A program made the translations under genes and the position numbers. Below the pieces are notes generated by a model, which saw only the letters and a list, made by a program, of their open reading frames with translations, was not told where the DNA came from and made no database searches. From assembly GCA_026418035.1 (NCBI GenBank), contig JAOACC010000021.1, positions 1 to 40,448 of the forward strand: a stretch of 40,448 nt of DNA. Direction: 5' to 3'. Numbering within the stretch: position 1 is the stretch's first letter; the number at the start of each line of letters is the position of its first letter. This stretch comes from a bacterium. GTDB taxonomy: Bacteria > DUMJ01. Below, piece by piece: positions 1 through 8,628 of the stretch.

Positions 1-22
1 CTAGGACTTTGGAATCGTATAA

Positions 23-76
23 CAATAACATAAACATAAACAATAACATAAGCAATAACAATAACATAAACAGAGA
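23..76. repeat. Three 18-bp imperfect tandem repeats
   Basis: The core CAATAACATAA starts at 23, 41 and 59, giving an exact 18-bp period with small differences between copies. The strand is A-rich and G-poor. The frame starting at position 3 is open through the repeats to a TAA at 87-89 and would encode an Asn/Ile-rich tail, so this may be the 3' end of a gene entering from the left. It could equally be a non-coding low-complexity tract upstream of the peptide transporter promoter. Confidence 0.6.
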
Positions 77-142
77 GAAACTAATATAACTAGCACTAGT
101 TAAAAAAGCAACCAGAAGAAGAGTTTTATTATCGGTGTCTGA

Positions 143-172
143 TTGACAAGTTGGTGTGAAATTTAGTATATT
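143..172 (+). promoter_or_regulatory. Promoter of the peptide ABC operon
   Basis: A perfect -35 TTGACA (143-148) is followed after 18 bp by TATATT (167-172). The first gene starts at 210 behind a GGAGGTGG ribosome site at 198-205. This is the best -35 element in the window and suits a highly expressed binding protein. Confidence 0.7.
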
Positions 173-209
173 AGTAATATCTTAATAAAAAATAATGGAG
201 GTGGAATAG

Positions 210-2312
210 ATGAATAGAGTGTGGAAAAGGCTAGTTGGGCTCATTTTGGCGGTAATGCTTATTTGTATACCGCTATTTACTAATGCCCAAACGGTCAATG
301 CGAACAAAGATGGCTGGTTAGATGAGGTGGTCTTCTTCCCAGAGAAGGACTTAGCTAAAGCTATCGATATGATGACCAAGGGGGATATGGACATCTTCTT
401 CAAGGATATTGATGACCCGGTTCTATTTAGGAGGGTTAAAGAGAACCCGCAACTTGCCTACTCAATGTCTTTTGGTCTCTATAATGAACTGACTTTTAAC
501 CCAGTAGGCCCAGAGTATAAGGATGGTAGACTTAATCCTTTTAGTAATCCAAAGATAAGAGAAGCAATGAACCTAATAGTAGATAGACAATACATTGTAG
601 ATGAGATAATGGGTGGACTTGCTACTCCCAAGTTTGTCCCTCTAAGTAAAGGTTTTCCTGAGTATGAGAGATACAAGACTACAATTTCTACTATAGAAAC
701 TACCTACAAGTATAGTTTTGCAAGGGGACAAAAGATCATATCTGATGAGCTTAAGAAGATGGGTGCAGAGCTAAGGGGCGGTAAGTGGTACTATAAAGGA
801 AAACCAGTTACAGTAAAATTCATAATTAGAACAGAGGATAGGAGAAAGGCTATAGGTGACTATGTCTCTGGCCAACTAGAAAAGCTAGGATTCACGGTAG
901 AAAGGATGTATAAGACATCTAGAGAAGCATCTCCTTTATGGATAAGAGGAGAGCCATCAGAGGGACAGTGGGACCTCTATACTGGTGGTTGGATCACTAC
1001 GGTAGTTACTAGGGATGATGCTGATAACTTCCAATATTTCTACCTGCCAGATTCACCAATGTCCTATTCGCCATTATGGAAGGCTTATACACCAACTAAA
1101 GAATTCAGAGATTTAGGAAATAAGTTAGCTAATAAAGACTTTACAAGTATGAAAGAAAGAAATCTATTTATGACTAAGGCACTACACCTTGCAATGAAAG
1201 ACTCAGTAAGGGTTTGGTTGATTGACCAGAACTCTGCCTGGGTAAGGAGAAAAGGCGTAGATGCAGTAGCGGACTATGCGGGTGGATATTCAGCAAGAGT
1301 GTGGCCCTACACATTGAAGTTTGCCGATAAGACTGGTGGAAGGATGAGAGTTGGAAGTACAGAGGTCATTATAGACCCATGGAATCCAGTCGCTGGTTCT
1401 AATTGGATCTATGACAATATGCTTGTTGAGGCGACAATAGGTAGGGCATTTATATGGCATCCACAGACAGGATTACCAATCCTATTTAAGATAAAGAGCG
1501 CAGAGGTTACAGCCCAAAAAGATGTCCCAACATTTAAGAATCCAGATACAACTTGGCTAAAGCTTACCAAAGTTGATAAGGTTACAGTTCCCGCTGATGC
1601 CTGGTACGGATGGGATGTAAAGAAGCAGGATGTAATAACTGCAGGAGAAGCAGGAGTAAAAGAGGCAAAGGTCAAAGTAGTTGTGAACTACGATGACATC
1701 ATTGGTAAGGATAAGTATCATGATGGCTCAGTTATGAGCACTGCGGACTTTATAGTAGATTGGATTATAGGATTTGAAAGAGCAAGTAAGGACAGTAAAC
1801 TCTATGATGAAGCCTTTGTAAATAGGTTTAATTCATGGAGAGAACAGTTTGTAGCATGGAAGATAGTAAAGACAAATCCACTTGTTATTGAATACTATAT
1901 CAATTTCTCTGAGCTCGATGCTGAGCTTACAGCTACCGCATTTGCTGTCTCTGGATATTATCCATGGCATCTATATGCCCTTGGAATAAGGGCAGAAGAA
2001 GAAGGTAAACTTGCATTTAGTGCAGATAAAGCTAAGGTAAAGAATGTGGAGTGGATGAACTATATAGGTGGACCGAGCTTAACTGTTCTTAAAGATGTGG
2101 TAGAGAGGTCTGAAAAAGAGGGTTATATACCATTTAAGAACTTTGTAGGAAAATACGTAGACCCATCAGTAGCTAAAGAAAGATTCTCTTCTATTAAGAA
2201 GTTCTATGAAAAATATGGACACTTCTGGGTAAGCAATGGTCCATACTTCTTAGAAAAGGTAGATGTAGTAGCCCATACCGCATTGCTTAAGAACTCCAAA
2301 TTCCTAAAGTAA
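210..2312 (+). CDS. ABC peptide-type substrate-binding protein, permuted family 5
   Basis: This is probably the extracytoplasmic binding protein of a dipeptide/oligopeptide-type (SBP family 5) importer. Residues 1-31 form a signal peptide (basic start, hydrophobic core, cleavage near NAQTVNA). The order of the two halves is unusual. Residues about 35-375 resemble the second half of a normal family 5 protein (a 'LDEVVFF' start, the 'NPKIREAMNLIVDR' segment and a 'VRWLIDQ'-like end). Residues about 385-700 resemble the normal first half ('DPWNPVAGSNWIYD', then 'YHDGSVMSTADFI', then 'NGPYFLEK'). At 700 aa it is longer than DppA/OppA (about 530). From memory, a subfamily with this order exists in other bacteria. 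It leads the operon with two permeases and two ATPases; a terminator follows it. The ligand cannot be read from sequence and could be a peptide or an oligosaccharide. Confidence 0.88.
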   Translation: MNRVWKRLVGLILAVMLICIPLFTNAQTVNANKDGWLDEVVFFPEKDLAKAIDMMTKGDMDIFFKDIDDPVLFRRVKENPQLAYSMSFGLYNELTFNPVGPEYKDGRLNPFSNPKIREAMNLIVDRQYIVDEIMGGLATPKFVPLSKGFPEYERYKTTISTIETTYKYSFARGQKIISDELKKMGAELRGGKWYYKGKPVTVKFIIRTEDRRKAIGDYVSGQLEKLGFTVERMYKTSREASPLWIRGEPSEGQWDLYTGGWITTVVTRDDADNFQYFYLPDSPMSYSPLWKAYTPTKEFRDLGNKLANKDFTSMKERNLFMTKALHLAMKDSVRVWLIDQNSAWVRRKGVDAVADYAGGYSARVWPYTLKFADKTGGRMRVGSTEVIIDPWNPVAGSNWIYDNMLVEATIGRAFIWHPQTGLPILFKIKSAEVTAQKDVPTFKNPDTTWLKLTKVDKVTVPADAWYGWDVKKQDVITAGEAGVKEAKVKVVVNYDDIIGKDKYHDGSVMSTADFIVDWIIGFERASKDSKLYDEAFVNRFNSWREQFVAWKIVKTNPLVIEYYINFSELDAELTATAFAVSGYYPWHLYALGIRAEEEGKLAFSADKAKVKNVEWMNYIGGPSLTVLKDVVERSEKEGYIPFKNFVGKYVDPSVAKERFSSIKKFYEKYGHFWVSNGPYFLEKVDVVAHTALLKNSKFLK

Positions 2313-2343
2313 TAAATAAGGGAGTTTTTATTTAGATTTTTAG

Positions 2344-2375
2344 AAACCCGGAGGGTATTGCCCCTCTGGGTTTTT
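2344..2375 (+). terminator. Intrinsic terminator after the binding-protein gene
   Basis: AAACCCGGAGGG (2344-2355) pairs with CCCTCTGGGTTT (2362-2373 region) around a short TATTG loop, with one G-T wobble, and a run of five T closes the stem. Its place between the binding protein and the permeases would give more binding protein than membrane components. Confidence 0.85.
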
Positions 2376-2386
2376 GATTGTATAAT
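2358..2386 (+). promoter_or_regulatory. Internal promoter overlapping the terminator
   Basis: TTGCCC (2358-2363) and a perfect TATAAT (2381-2386) are 17 bp apart. The -35 lies in the loop and 3' arm of the terminator hairpin, so one DNA segment would serve as terminator for the binding-protein transcript and promoter for the permease genes. Confidence 0.55.
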
Positions 2387-2400
2387 AGAATGCAAAAAGG

Positions 2401-2407
2401 AAGGAGG
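2401..2407 (+). promoter_or_regulatory. Ribosome site that points to an ATT start
   Basis: AAGGAGG sits ten bases before an in-frame ATT at 2418. The ATG touching it (2408) opens a frame that ends after four codons, and the first conventional in-frame start (TTG 2466) is almost 60 bases away and would remove the N-terminal amphipathic/TM start typical of DppB. Confidence 0.55.
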
Positions 2408-2417
2408 ATGATTATCG

Positions 2418-3473
2418 ATTAAGAGTTTATTAAAATACATATTAAAGCGTGGTTTATCCCTATTCTTGACTGTATTAGTGGCGGTATATTTAACCATAGT
2501 TATAGCTAATGCTGGTGGATATGTTGATAAATTGGTAGAGACTGAGCTTAGAATGAATATAGCAATGGCTTTTAAAGATGACCCTACTTTTAGAAACCTG
2601 TCTGAAGAAAAACAGAAGGAACTTTTAGAAAGTACTTTTAAGTATGAGATGAGAAGAAGGGGTTTAGATTTGCCGTTTCCTATTAGGAGTATGTATCACC
2701 TTAGAGATGCGATTACCTTAAATCTTGGAAGGGCTATGTATATGACAAGTGACAGTGGTTCTTCTTTAGTAAGGAACATTATTCTAGAAAGACTTCCGGT
2801 GACAGTCCTTCTATTTACAACAGCAACTGTTGTAAATTTCTTTTTACATCTATTCCTAGGATTAAGATTATCTAGAAGATATGGTTCTTTCTGGGATAAA
2901 CTTGTTATAGCTCTTTCACCAACATCAGTCATACCCGGATGGTTTTATGGAATATTCCTGATAATGATTTTCTACTCTTGGTTACATATACTACCAGCAG
3001 GAGGCTTAGTAGACTATCCTCCACCCTCTGGAACTATACCTTACTTTTTAAGTGTCTTAAAACATATGATATTACCTTTATCATCTTGGATTATAGCTAG
3101 TCTATTTTTAGGTATATATCAAGAGAGGACATTCTTTCTTATATACTCTACAGAGGATTACGTAGAAGTTGCTAAAGCAAAGGGCCTCACATCAAGACAG
3201 ATAGAGACTAGATATCTTTTAAGGCCAGCACTTCCTCCAGTAATTACAGGATTTGCCCTTAGTGTTATTTCATCTTGGACTGGGGCAATAGTGACTGAGG
3301 CGGTCTTTAATTGGCCAGGATTAGGACAGGTAATATCTCAGGCAATTAGTTACTTTGATGCTCCGGTGATAGTTGGAGTAACTGTTGTCTATGCATATCT
3401 TTTAGCAGTAACTGTTCTTGCTCTAGATATTATATATGCAATAGTAGATCCTAGAATGAGGATACAAGGATAA
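2418..3473 (+). CDS. ABC peptide transporter permease, DppB/OppB type
   Basis: First inner-membrane subunit of the importer. The frame upstream of TTG 2466 reads IKSLLKYILKRGLSLFLTVL, which matches the usual DppB start 'LLKYILKR', so I place the start at ATT 2418 (351 aa); TTG 2466 would give 335 aa. The second half has the BPD_transp_1 fold with about five membrane spans and the EAA loop 'EVAKAKGLTSRQIETRYLLRPALP' region that docks on the ATPase, followed by 'VEAVFNWPGLG'-like sequence typical of the family. An extracytoplasmic segment with many charged residues follows TM1. The stop is 2 bp before the next gene. Confidence 0.9.
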   Translation: MKSLLKYILKRGLSLFLTVLVAVYLTIVIANAGGYVDKLVETELRMNIAMAFKDDPTFRNLSEEKQKELLESTFKYEMRRRGLDLPFPIRSMYHLRDAITLNLGRAMYMTSDSGSSLVRNIILERLPVTVLLFTTATVVNFFLHLFLGLRLSRRYGSFWDKLVIALSPTSVIPGWFYGIFLIMIFYSWLHILPAGGLVDYPPPSGTIPYFLSVLKHMILPLSSWIIASLFLGIYQERTFFLIYSTEDYVEVAKAKGLTSRQIETRYLLRPALPPVITGFALSVISSWTGAIVTEAVFNWPGLGQVISQAISYFDAPVIVGVTVVYAYLLAVTVLALDIIYAIVDPRMRIQG

Positions 3474-3475
3474 AG

Positions 3476-4870
3476 ATGAAAGGACAAGAGATTATATCTG
3501 AATACAGCTTAAAGGGTATCTTAAAAGAGGTTTTAAGTTATAAAGCGGGGGTATCTGCACTTATTATATTAGCCTTATTTGGAGTCCTCATTATATATAC
3601 AGTGATAGCCTTACCCTATGATGAGACAATAGCTCTTTGGAATAGTAGTACCGCATTTCTAAAGAATCCGAGAAACGCTGAGCCAGTTTGGTGGAATATA
3701 TTCTCTAGAAAGAAAAAGCCAAGAAATGTAGAGTTATTTGTGGATATTAATGATGGTAACTTTAAGCAAGAGGGAGATGTTTTTAAAGGAGAAACAAAGA
3801 GAGATTTTGTCTATGATTATGATGACTTCCCTACAGAGATAAATATATTCTTTAATGCCAAATATAAGAAAGATACCCCAACGGTAAGGTTATATCTAGT
3901 TAGGCCTGATGGAGACAAGATACTTCTTAAGGAGCATAAACTAAGGTCTCAGGATGATATTCTATACCTTAGTAATGACTTTTCTCTGGAAAATAGATTA
4001 GACTCCCATATAAGGTCAAAGATAACCGAACCTATTGACTTCTCTATAACTACTACTAGAGGCCTTTTTATGAAATACGCTAATAAACTAGAAGTCCTAA
4101 AGGGAAATTATTCTTTATTGATAGAGGCAGAGTTGAAAGATAAAGAAGATTCTCTCATGCTAGATGCGATCTTCTATGGTTCTGTCTATGGCATAGCGGG
4201 GACAGACCATTTAAGAAGGCCTATTCATATAGCACTATTATGGGGTGCTCCCTTAGATCTATCATTTGGATTAGGTGCGTCTTTGAGTATTACCATTATA
4301 CATCTAATTATAGCAACTATAAGTGGATGGTTTGGTGGATGGGTAGATTCTCTTATTCAAAGATTTACCGAAGTTTATATGGTTTTACCTTTCCTGCCTA
4401 TTATGATAATGATATCTCTATTCTATAAACTGAGTCTCTGGAGTTTACTTATTGTAGTCGTCCTTCTAAGCATTTTTGGTTTTGGTATAAAGACTACTAG
4501 GGCTTTAGTCTTACAGGTTAAGACTTTACCTTATATCGAATCTGCTCAGGCTTATGGAGCTAGTAACTGGAGGATAATATTCTTATATATAATTCCTAAG
4601 ATACTTCCACCTGTAGTCCCTGGACTAGTAGCTTCTGTCCCTGTTTATGTATTCCTTGAAGCTGTTTTATCTCTATTTGGTGTCTTAGACCCTACACAAC
4701 CAACCTGGGGTAGGGTCATAGAAGATGCATTTTCCAATGGGGCATTATATAAGGGTTATTTCTATTGGGTCTTGATACCTTCATTCCTCTTAATACTTAC
4801 CGCTATATCCTTCTCTCTTTTAGGATTCGTCTTGGATAGAATTGTTAATCCAAAGTTGAAGGAGCTATAG
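3476..4870 (+). CDS. ABC peptide transporter permease, DppC/OppC type, enlarged
   Basis: Second membrane subunit. After TM1 (about residues 20-45) there is a soluble region of roughly 200 residues (about 46-245), rich in beta-forming and charged residues, before the five-helix BPD_transp_1 core. The EAA loop reads 'ESAQAYGASNWRIIFLYIIP'. DppC proteins are usually near 300 aa, so at 464 aa this one carries an added extracytoplasmic domain. The domain may contact the enlarged binding protein. ATG 3476 overlaps the end of the upstream gene's ribosome-site region, and the next gene starts 5 bp after the stop, so translation is probably coupled. Confidence 0.88.
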   Translation: MKGQEIISEYSLKGILKEVLSYKAGVSALIILALFGVLIIYTVIALPYDETIALWNSSTAFLKNPRNAEPVWWNIFSRKKKPRNVELFVDINDGNFKQEGDVFKGETKRDFVYDYDDFPTEINIFFNAKYKKDTPTVRLYLVRPDGDKILLKEHKLRSQDDILYLSNDFSLENRLDSHIRSKITEPIDFSITTTRGLFMKYANKLEVLKGNYSLLIEAELKDKEDSLMLDAIFYGSVYGIAGTDHLRRPIHIALLWGAPLDLSFGLGASLSITIIHLIIATISGWFGGWVDSLIQRFTEVYMVLPFLPIMIMISLFYKLSLWSLLIVVVLLSIFGFGIKTTRALVLQVKTLPYIESAQAYGASNWRIIFLYIIPKILPPVVPGLVASVPVYVFLEAVLSLFGVLDPTQPTWGRVIEDAFSNGALYKGYFYWVLIPSFLLILTAISFSLLGFVLDRIVNPKLKEL

Positions 4871-4875
4871 AGCTT

Positions 4876-5850
4876 ATGGAGAACAATAATCTTCTAAAGG
4901 TCGAAGATTTCAGTATTTCTTATAGGACTAGGAAGGGGGATGTAGAAGCGGTAAATAATGTCAACTTCGAGTTAAGAAAGGGAGAAACATTGGCTATAGT
5001 TGGAGAGTCTGGATGTGGTAAGAGTTCTTTAGCCCGTGGGCTTATTAGGTTGTTTCCAAGAAACATAAAAAAGGTGGAGGGAAAGATTTTACTTGATGGA
5101 AGGGACGTCTTATCCTTAGATGAGGAGACATTTAGAAAAGAAGTCAGATGGAGAGAGATGTCTATGGTCTTTCAAGGGGCAATGAATTCTCTAAACCCAG
5201 TTCTAAAGGTGGTATTTCAGGTGGCAGAACCACTTATGGTTCACTTTGGTGTAGATAGAGAAACCGCATTTAGCAGGGCTAAAGAGGTATTGAGTCTAGT
5301 TGGTATATCCCCTTCTTTTGCTGAAAGATATCCTTTTGAATTAAGTGGTGGAATGAAGCAGAGGGTTGTTATAGCTATGGCTCTTATTACAAATCCTAAA
5401 CTGGTACTTTTAGATGAGCCTACATCCGCTTTAGATATAATAACCCAAGAAAATATAATGAATCTTCTAAAGATGCTGAAAAAAGAGCTTAATTTGACCT
5501 ATATCTTTATTACCCATGATATAGCACTTACTAGTGAGCTTGCAGATAGGATGGCGGTTATGTATGCTGGGGAGATAGTAGAGATAAGTCCAGTTGAGGA
5601 TTTCTACAAGAACCCCTCCCATGTTTATACTAGATTACTCTTAGATAGCGTTCCAACTCTCAGAGAGGATAAGAATCTAAAGTCTATACCTGGGTCTCCT
5701 CCAAGTTTGATAGATCCCCCTACTGGTTGTAGATTTCATCCTAGGTGCCCATTTGTTATGGATATATGTAAGGTTAAAGAGCCACCTCTTTATAAGATAA
5801 AAGAGGATCACTTTGCCAAATGCTATCTAAATGAGGGTAAACAGCAATGA
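4876..5850 (+). CDS. ABC peptide transporter ATP-binding protein, DppD/OppD type
   Basis: Cytoplasmic ATPase, 324 aa. Walker A is GESGCGKSS at residues 43-51, the signature is LSGGMKQR, Walker B is LVLLDEP and the switch histidine lies in 'IFITHD'. The C-terminal oligo_HPY extension contains the Cys-rich 'GCRFHPRCP...C...C' pattern, which in this family can hold an iron-sulfur cluster. Genes for two different ATPases in tandem are normal for peptide importers. The stop overlaps the next start (ATGA). Confidence 0.93.
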   Translation: MENNNLLKVEDFSISYRTRKGDVEAVNNVNFELRKGETLAIVGESGCGKSSLARGLIRLFPRNIKKVEGKILLDGRDVLSLDEETFRKEVRWREMSMVFQGAMNSLNPVLKVVFQVAEPLMVHFGVDRETAFSRAKEVLSLVGISPSFAERYPFELSGGMKQRVVIAMALITNPKLVLLDEPTSALDIITQENIMNLLKMLKKELNLTYIFITHDIALTSELADRMAVMYAGEIVEISPVEDFYKNPSHVYTRLLLDSVPTLREDKNLKSIPGSPPSLIDPPTGCRFHPRCPFVMDICKVKEPPLYKIKEDHFAKCYLNEGKQQ

Positions 5851-6821
5851 ATAACGAACTTCTTAGGGTAGAAGAATTAAAGGTCTGGTTTGATATAAAG
5901 AAGGGTTTGTTCTCTAGACCTGTCTATGTAAAGGCTGTTGATGGGGTAAATTTTACATTAAATACTGGTGAGTCAATATCCCTTGTTGGAGAAAGTGGAA
6001 GTGGAAAAACCACTCTTGGTAAGACTGTACTTAGACTTTATAAGCCAACTAGTGGTAAGATTATCTTTGATGGAAAGGATATAAGTGATTCTGAGCTAAA
6101 GGATATAAAGTGGTATAGAAGAGAAACAGGTTTGGTTCAGCAGGACCCATTTGGGGCATTACCTCCTCACTTTACCATTTATAGGATACTCGAAGAACCA
6201 TTGATAATACATAATATAGGGAGTAAGTCAGAGAGAAGGGATATGATATATCAGGCATTGGAGGAGGTTAGACTTACACCTGTTGAAGACTTTGCACCAA
6301 AGTATCCTCATATGCTAAGCGGTGGACAGATGCAGAGGGTTGTTATAGCTAGGGCTCTTATTATGAGACCAAAGCTTGTAGTAGCTGATGAGCCCGTTTC
6401 TATGTTGGATGCATCTGTTAGGGTTGAGATATTGGAGCTATTAAAGGGTATACAGGATAGACATAAGACTAGCCTGATCTATATAACACATGACCTTGCA
6501 ACAGTGAGGATGTTTACACATTGGATATTTATTATGTATGCTGGTGAGATAGTAGAGAAGGCTTTAACTAAAGAATTACTCTCTAATCCTCTACATCCGT
6601 ATACAAGTGCCTTACTGAATGCGATACCTGATCCAGATCCTGAAAATAGAAAGATACTTAAGGAGGTTCCTCCGGGAGAGCCCCCAGACCTAGTAAATCC
6701 TCCGCCAGGTTGTAGATTTTCCCCTAGATGTCCTCAGGTAAAGGATATATGTAATAAGGAGAGACCAAAAGAGATAGAGGTAAGAGATAAACACTGGGTT
6801 AGGTGTTGGTTATACAATTAA
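5847..6821 (+). CDS. ABC peptide transporter ATP-binding protein, DppF/OppF type
   Basis: Partner ATPase of 324 aa. It has Walker A GESGSGKTT, signature LSGGQMQR, Walker B LVVADEP and the same C-terminal oligo_HPY Cys pattern (GCRFSPRCP, then two more Cys). The start overlaps the previous stop by 4 bp. It ends the transporter operon. Only 2 bp separate its stop from the stop of the convergent gene, and no terminator hairpin is visible there. Confidence 0.93.
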   Translation: MNNELLRVEELKVWFDIKKGLFSRPVYVKAVDGVNFTLNTGESISLVGESGSGKTTLGKTVLRLYKPTSGKIIFDGKDISDSELKDIKWYRRETGLVQQDPFGALPPHFTIYRILEEPLIIHNIGSKSERRDMIYQALEEVRLTPVEDFAPKYPHMLSGGQMQRVVIARALIMRPKLVVADEPVSMLDASVRVEILELLKGIQDRHKTSLIYITHDLATVRMFTHWIFIMYAGEIVEKALTKELLSNPLHPYTSALLNAIPDPDPENRKILKEVPPGEPPDLVNPPPGCRFSPRCPQVKDICNKERPKEIEVRDKHWVRCWLYN

Positions 6822-6823
6822 TA

Positions 6824-7381
6824 TTATTTTTTCCTTAATCGTTCTATAAATTGATTAAGTCTATCCTTGAATGATTTTACGTAGTAGTATGGATTTAGGG
6901 GTTTCCCCTGCATCCAACCTTGGATAACCTTTTCCATATCTTTATCTATCTCTCGGGGAGGTCGATTCTGAGGAAAACCTTGTCCTCCCTGAGATTGATT
7001 TTGTTGCTGTTGCTGTCTCAGCTGTTTAAACCTTTCCTGTCTCTCTATCTGGATTTTATCTATAAATGTAAGCTGAGCATCAGTGAGAATCCCCTCTATC
7101 TTATCAATAAACTTTTCTGCCTCTTTAGATGGAAGACTTTCCTTTTTCATCAAATCTTGTAATACAGGGATTAATTTTTTGGCTTGGTCTTTTGATAAGG
7201 CTAGTTTTTTATCCTTTTCTAATTCATTCAAGTCTTGGATAAGCCTAAGTAGATATTGTAACTCTTTATTATCACCAAATATCCTTCTAGGTGGACCCTC
7301 CTGTTGCTGGGCATAAGAAAGTGGGATGAAAAATAGAGTTGCTAGAAGAATTATACCTATAAGCCTTAGATTCTTTATCAT
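6824..7381 (-). CDS. Small secreted helical protein, end of MacAB-like operon
   Basis: Not recognised as a named family. Residues 1-25 form a signal peptide (hydrophobic run ending SYAQQQ). The mature protein (about 160 aa) is predicted helical with many charged residues, a Gln-rich stretch near residues 120-132 and a 'LTDAQLTFIDKIQ' segment. The length, helical character and 'LT..Q' pattern recall Spy/CpxP-like periplasmic proteins, but that is only a resemblance. The ribosome site GGAGGGAG overlaps the stop of the upstream permease, so it is co-translated with the export system and may be an accessory or sensor for it. Confidence 0.7.
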   Translation of the reverse strand: MIKNLRLIGIILLATLFFIPLSYAQQQEGPPRRIFGDNKELQYLLRLIQDLNELEKDKKLALSKDQAKKLIPVLQDLMKKESLPSKEAEKFIDKIEGILTDAQLTFIDKIQIERQERFKQLRQQQQQNQSQGGQGFPQNRPPREIDKDMEKVIQGWMQGKPLNPYYYVKSFKDRLNQFIERLRKK

Positions 7382-7390
7382 TTCTCCCTC

Positions 7391-8617
7391 CTATTCGTAT
7401 CTTAAAGCCTCTATAGGATTTAGTCCTGCTGCCCTTTTTGCAGGGTAATATCCAAAAAAGATACCTACTATAGCAGAGACTGAAAATGACAAAAATATTG
7501 GGGTAGGTGTTACCTTCATACTTATATTAACTGTTTTACTTATAAATATTCCTAATATTATCCCTATAATAATCCCTATTAATCCACCAGCTACAGAGAC
7601 TAACATAGACTCCATAAGAAACTGCATTAGTATATCTCTTGCCTTCGCACCTATCGCCTTTCTTATTCCTATCTCCCTTATCCTCTCTGTAACATTCACT
7701 AGCATGATATTCATAATACCAATACCGCCAACTAATAGAGAGATCGCAGCAATACCAGCTAAGAACATAGTCATAGTTTGAGTAGCAGATGATACTGCGC
7801 TGATAAATGCTGCCTGATTTTGGACATTAAAATCATCGTCGTCTGGATTTGTGATCTTGTGATTTTTCCTTATAATCTCTTCTATCTGTGCCTGAGTCTT
7901 ATCCATAAGGCTAATATCCTTAACAGAGACATATATGGTTCTTATCCTATCCCCACCTTCTATCTTACGTTGGTATGTTGAGAGGGGAATGAATATAAGC
8001 TCATCCATATTCATAAATCCACCAGCTTGACCTTGTGGTTTCATTATTCCTATTACTTGGAAGCTCATCCCATTAACTTTTATCTTTTTCCCTATAGGGC
8101 TATCATTCCCAAAGAGTGTTTCTGCTATAGAGGAACCAAGAACCGCTACCCTCTTCTTATTAGAATACTCTTTTGTAGTAAAGAATGAACCCTCTTTAAT
8201 TCCCCAGTCTCTCATCACTACATAATCAGGAGAGGTTCCAATAACATTTACATTTGCATTTACAGAAAGATACTTAACTTGTACATTTCTAGAACTTTCT
8301 GGCACTATTGTTACTACACTGTCCTTATCTAATCCTTTTATAAGTGACTCATAATCTTTATTTGTTAGAGTAGATCTACTAGGACCAAACCTTACTAGTC
8401 CTGCTCCTCTTGGTCTACTACCAGAGTTTACTATAAGTAGGTTGGACCCTAATGATGTAAACTGTCTCTCTATACTCGCCTTAGTCCCTTCCCCCAAAGC
8501 CATTAGAGCCACTACAGCAGCTACACCTATCATTATACCTAGAGCTGTAAGAAAAGTCCTAAGTTTATTAAGCCTGAAACTATCTAAAGCCATCTTTAAT
8601 ATTTCAACAAAGAGCAT
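7391..8617 (-). CDS. MacB-like ABC permease (FtsX family)
   Basis: Membrane subunit of a tripartite-like export system. It has one N-terminal TM (about 20-45, 'LTALGIMIGVAAVVALMALGEG'-type), an extracytoplasmic MacB_PCD domain (about 46-270) and three C-terminal TMs of the FtsX domain ending in the family motif 'AKRAAGLNPIEALRYE'. At 408 aa it is the usual length of the stand-alone permease in which the ATPase is a separate gene, as here. The system may export a peptide, antibiotic or lipid-linked product. No outer-membrane channel gene is nearby. Confidence 0.92.
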   Translation of the reverse strand: MLFVEILKMALDSFRLNKLRTFLTALGIMIGVAAVVALMALGEGTKASIERQFTSLGSNLLIVNSGSRPRGAGLVRFGPSRSTLTNKDYESLIKGLDKDSVVTIVPESSRNVQVKYLSVNANVNVIGTSPDYVVMRDWGIKEGSFFTTKEYSNKKRVAVLGSSIAETLFGNDSPIGKKIKVNGMSFQVIGIMKPQGQAGGFMNMDELIFIPLSTYQRKIEGGDRIRTIYVSVKDISLMDKTQAQIEEIIRKNHKITNPDDDDFNVQNQAAFISAVSSATQTMTMFLAGIAAISLLVGGIGIMNIMLVNVTERIREIGIRKAIGAKARDILMQFLMESMLVSVAGGLIGIIIGIILGIFISKTVNISMKVTPTPIFLSFSVSAIVGIFFGYYPAKRAAGLNPIEALRYE

Positions 8618-8628
8618 AGTCCCACCCT

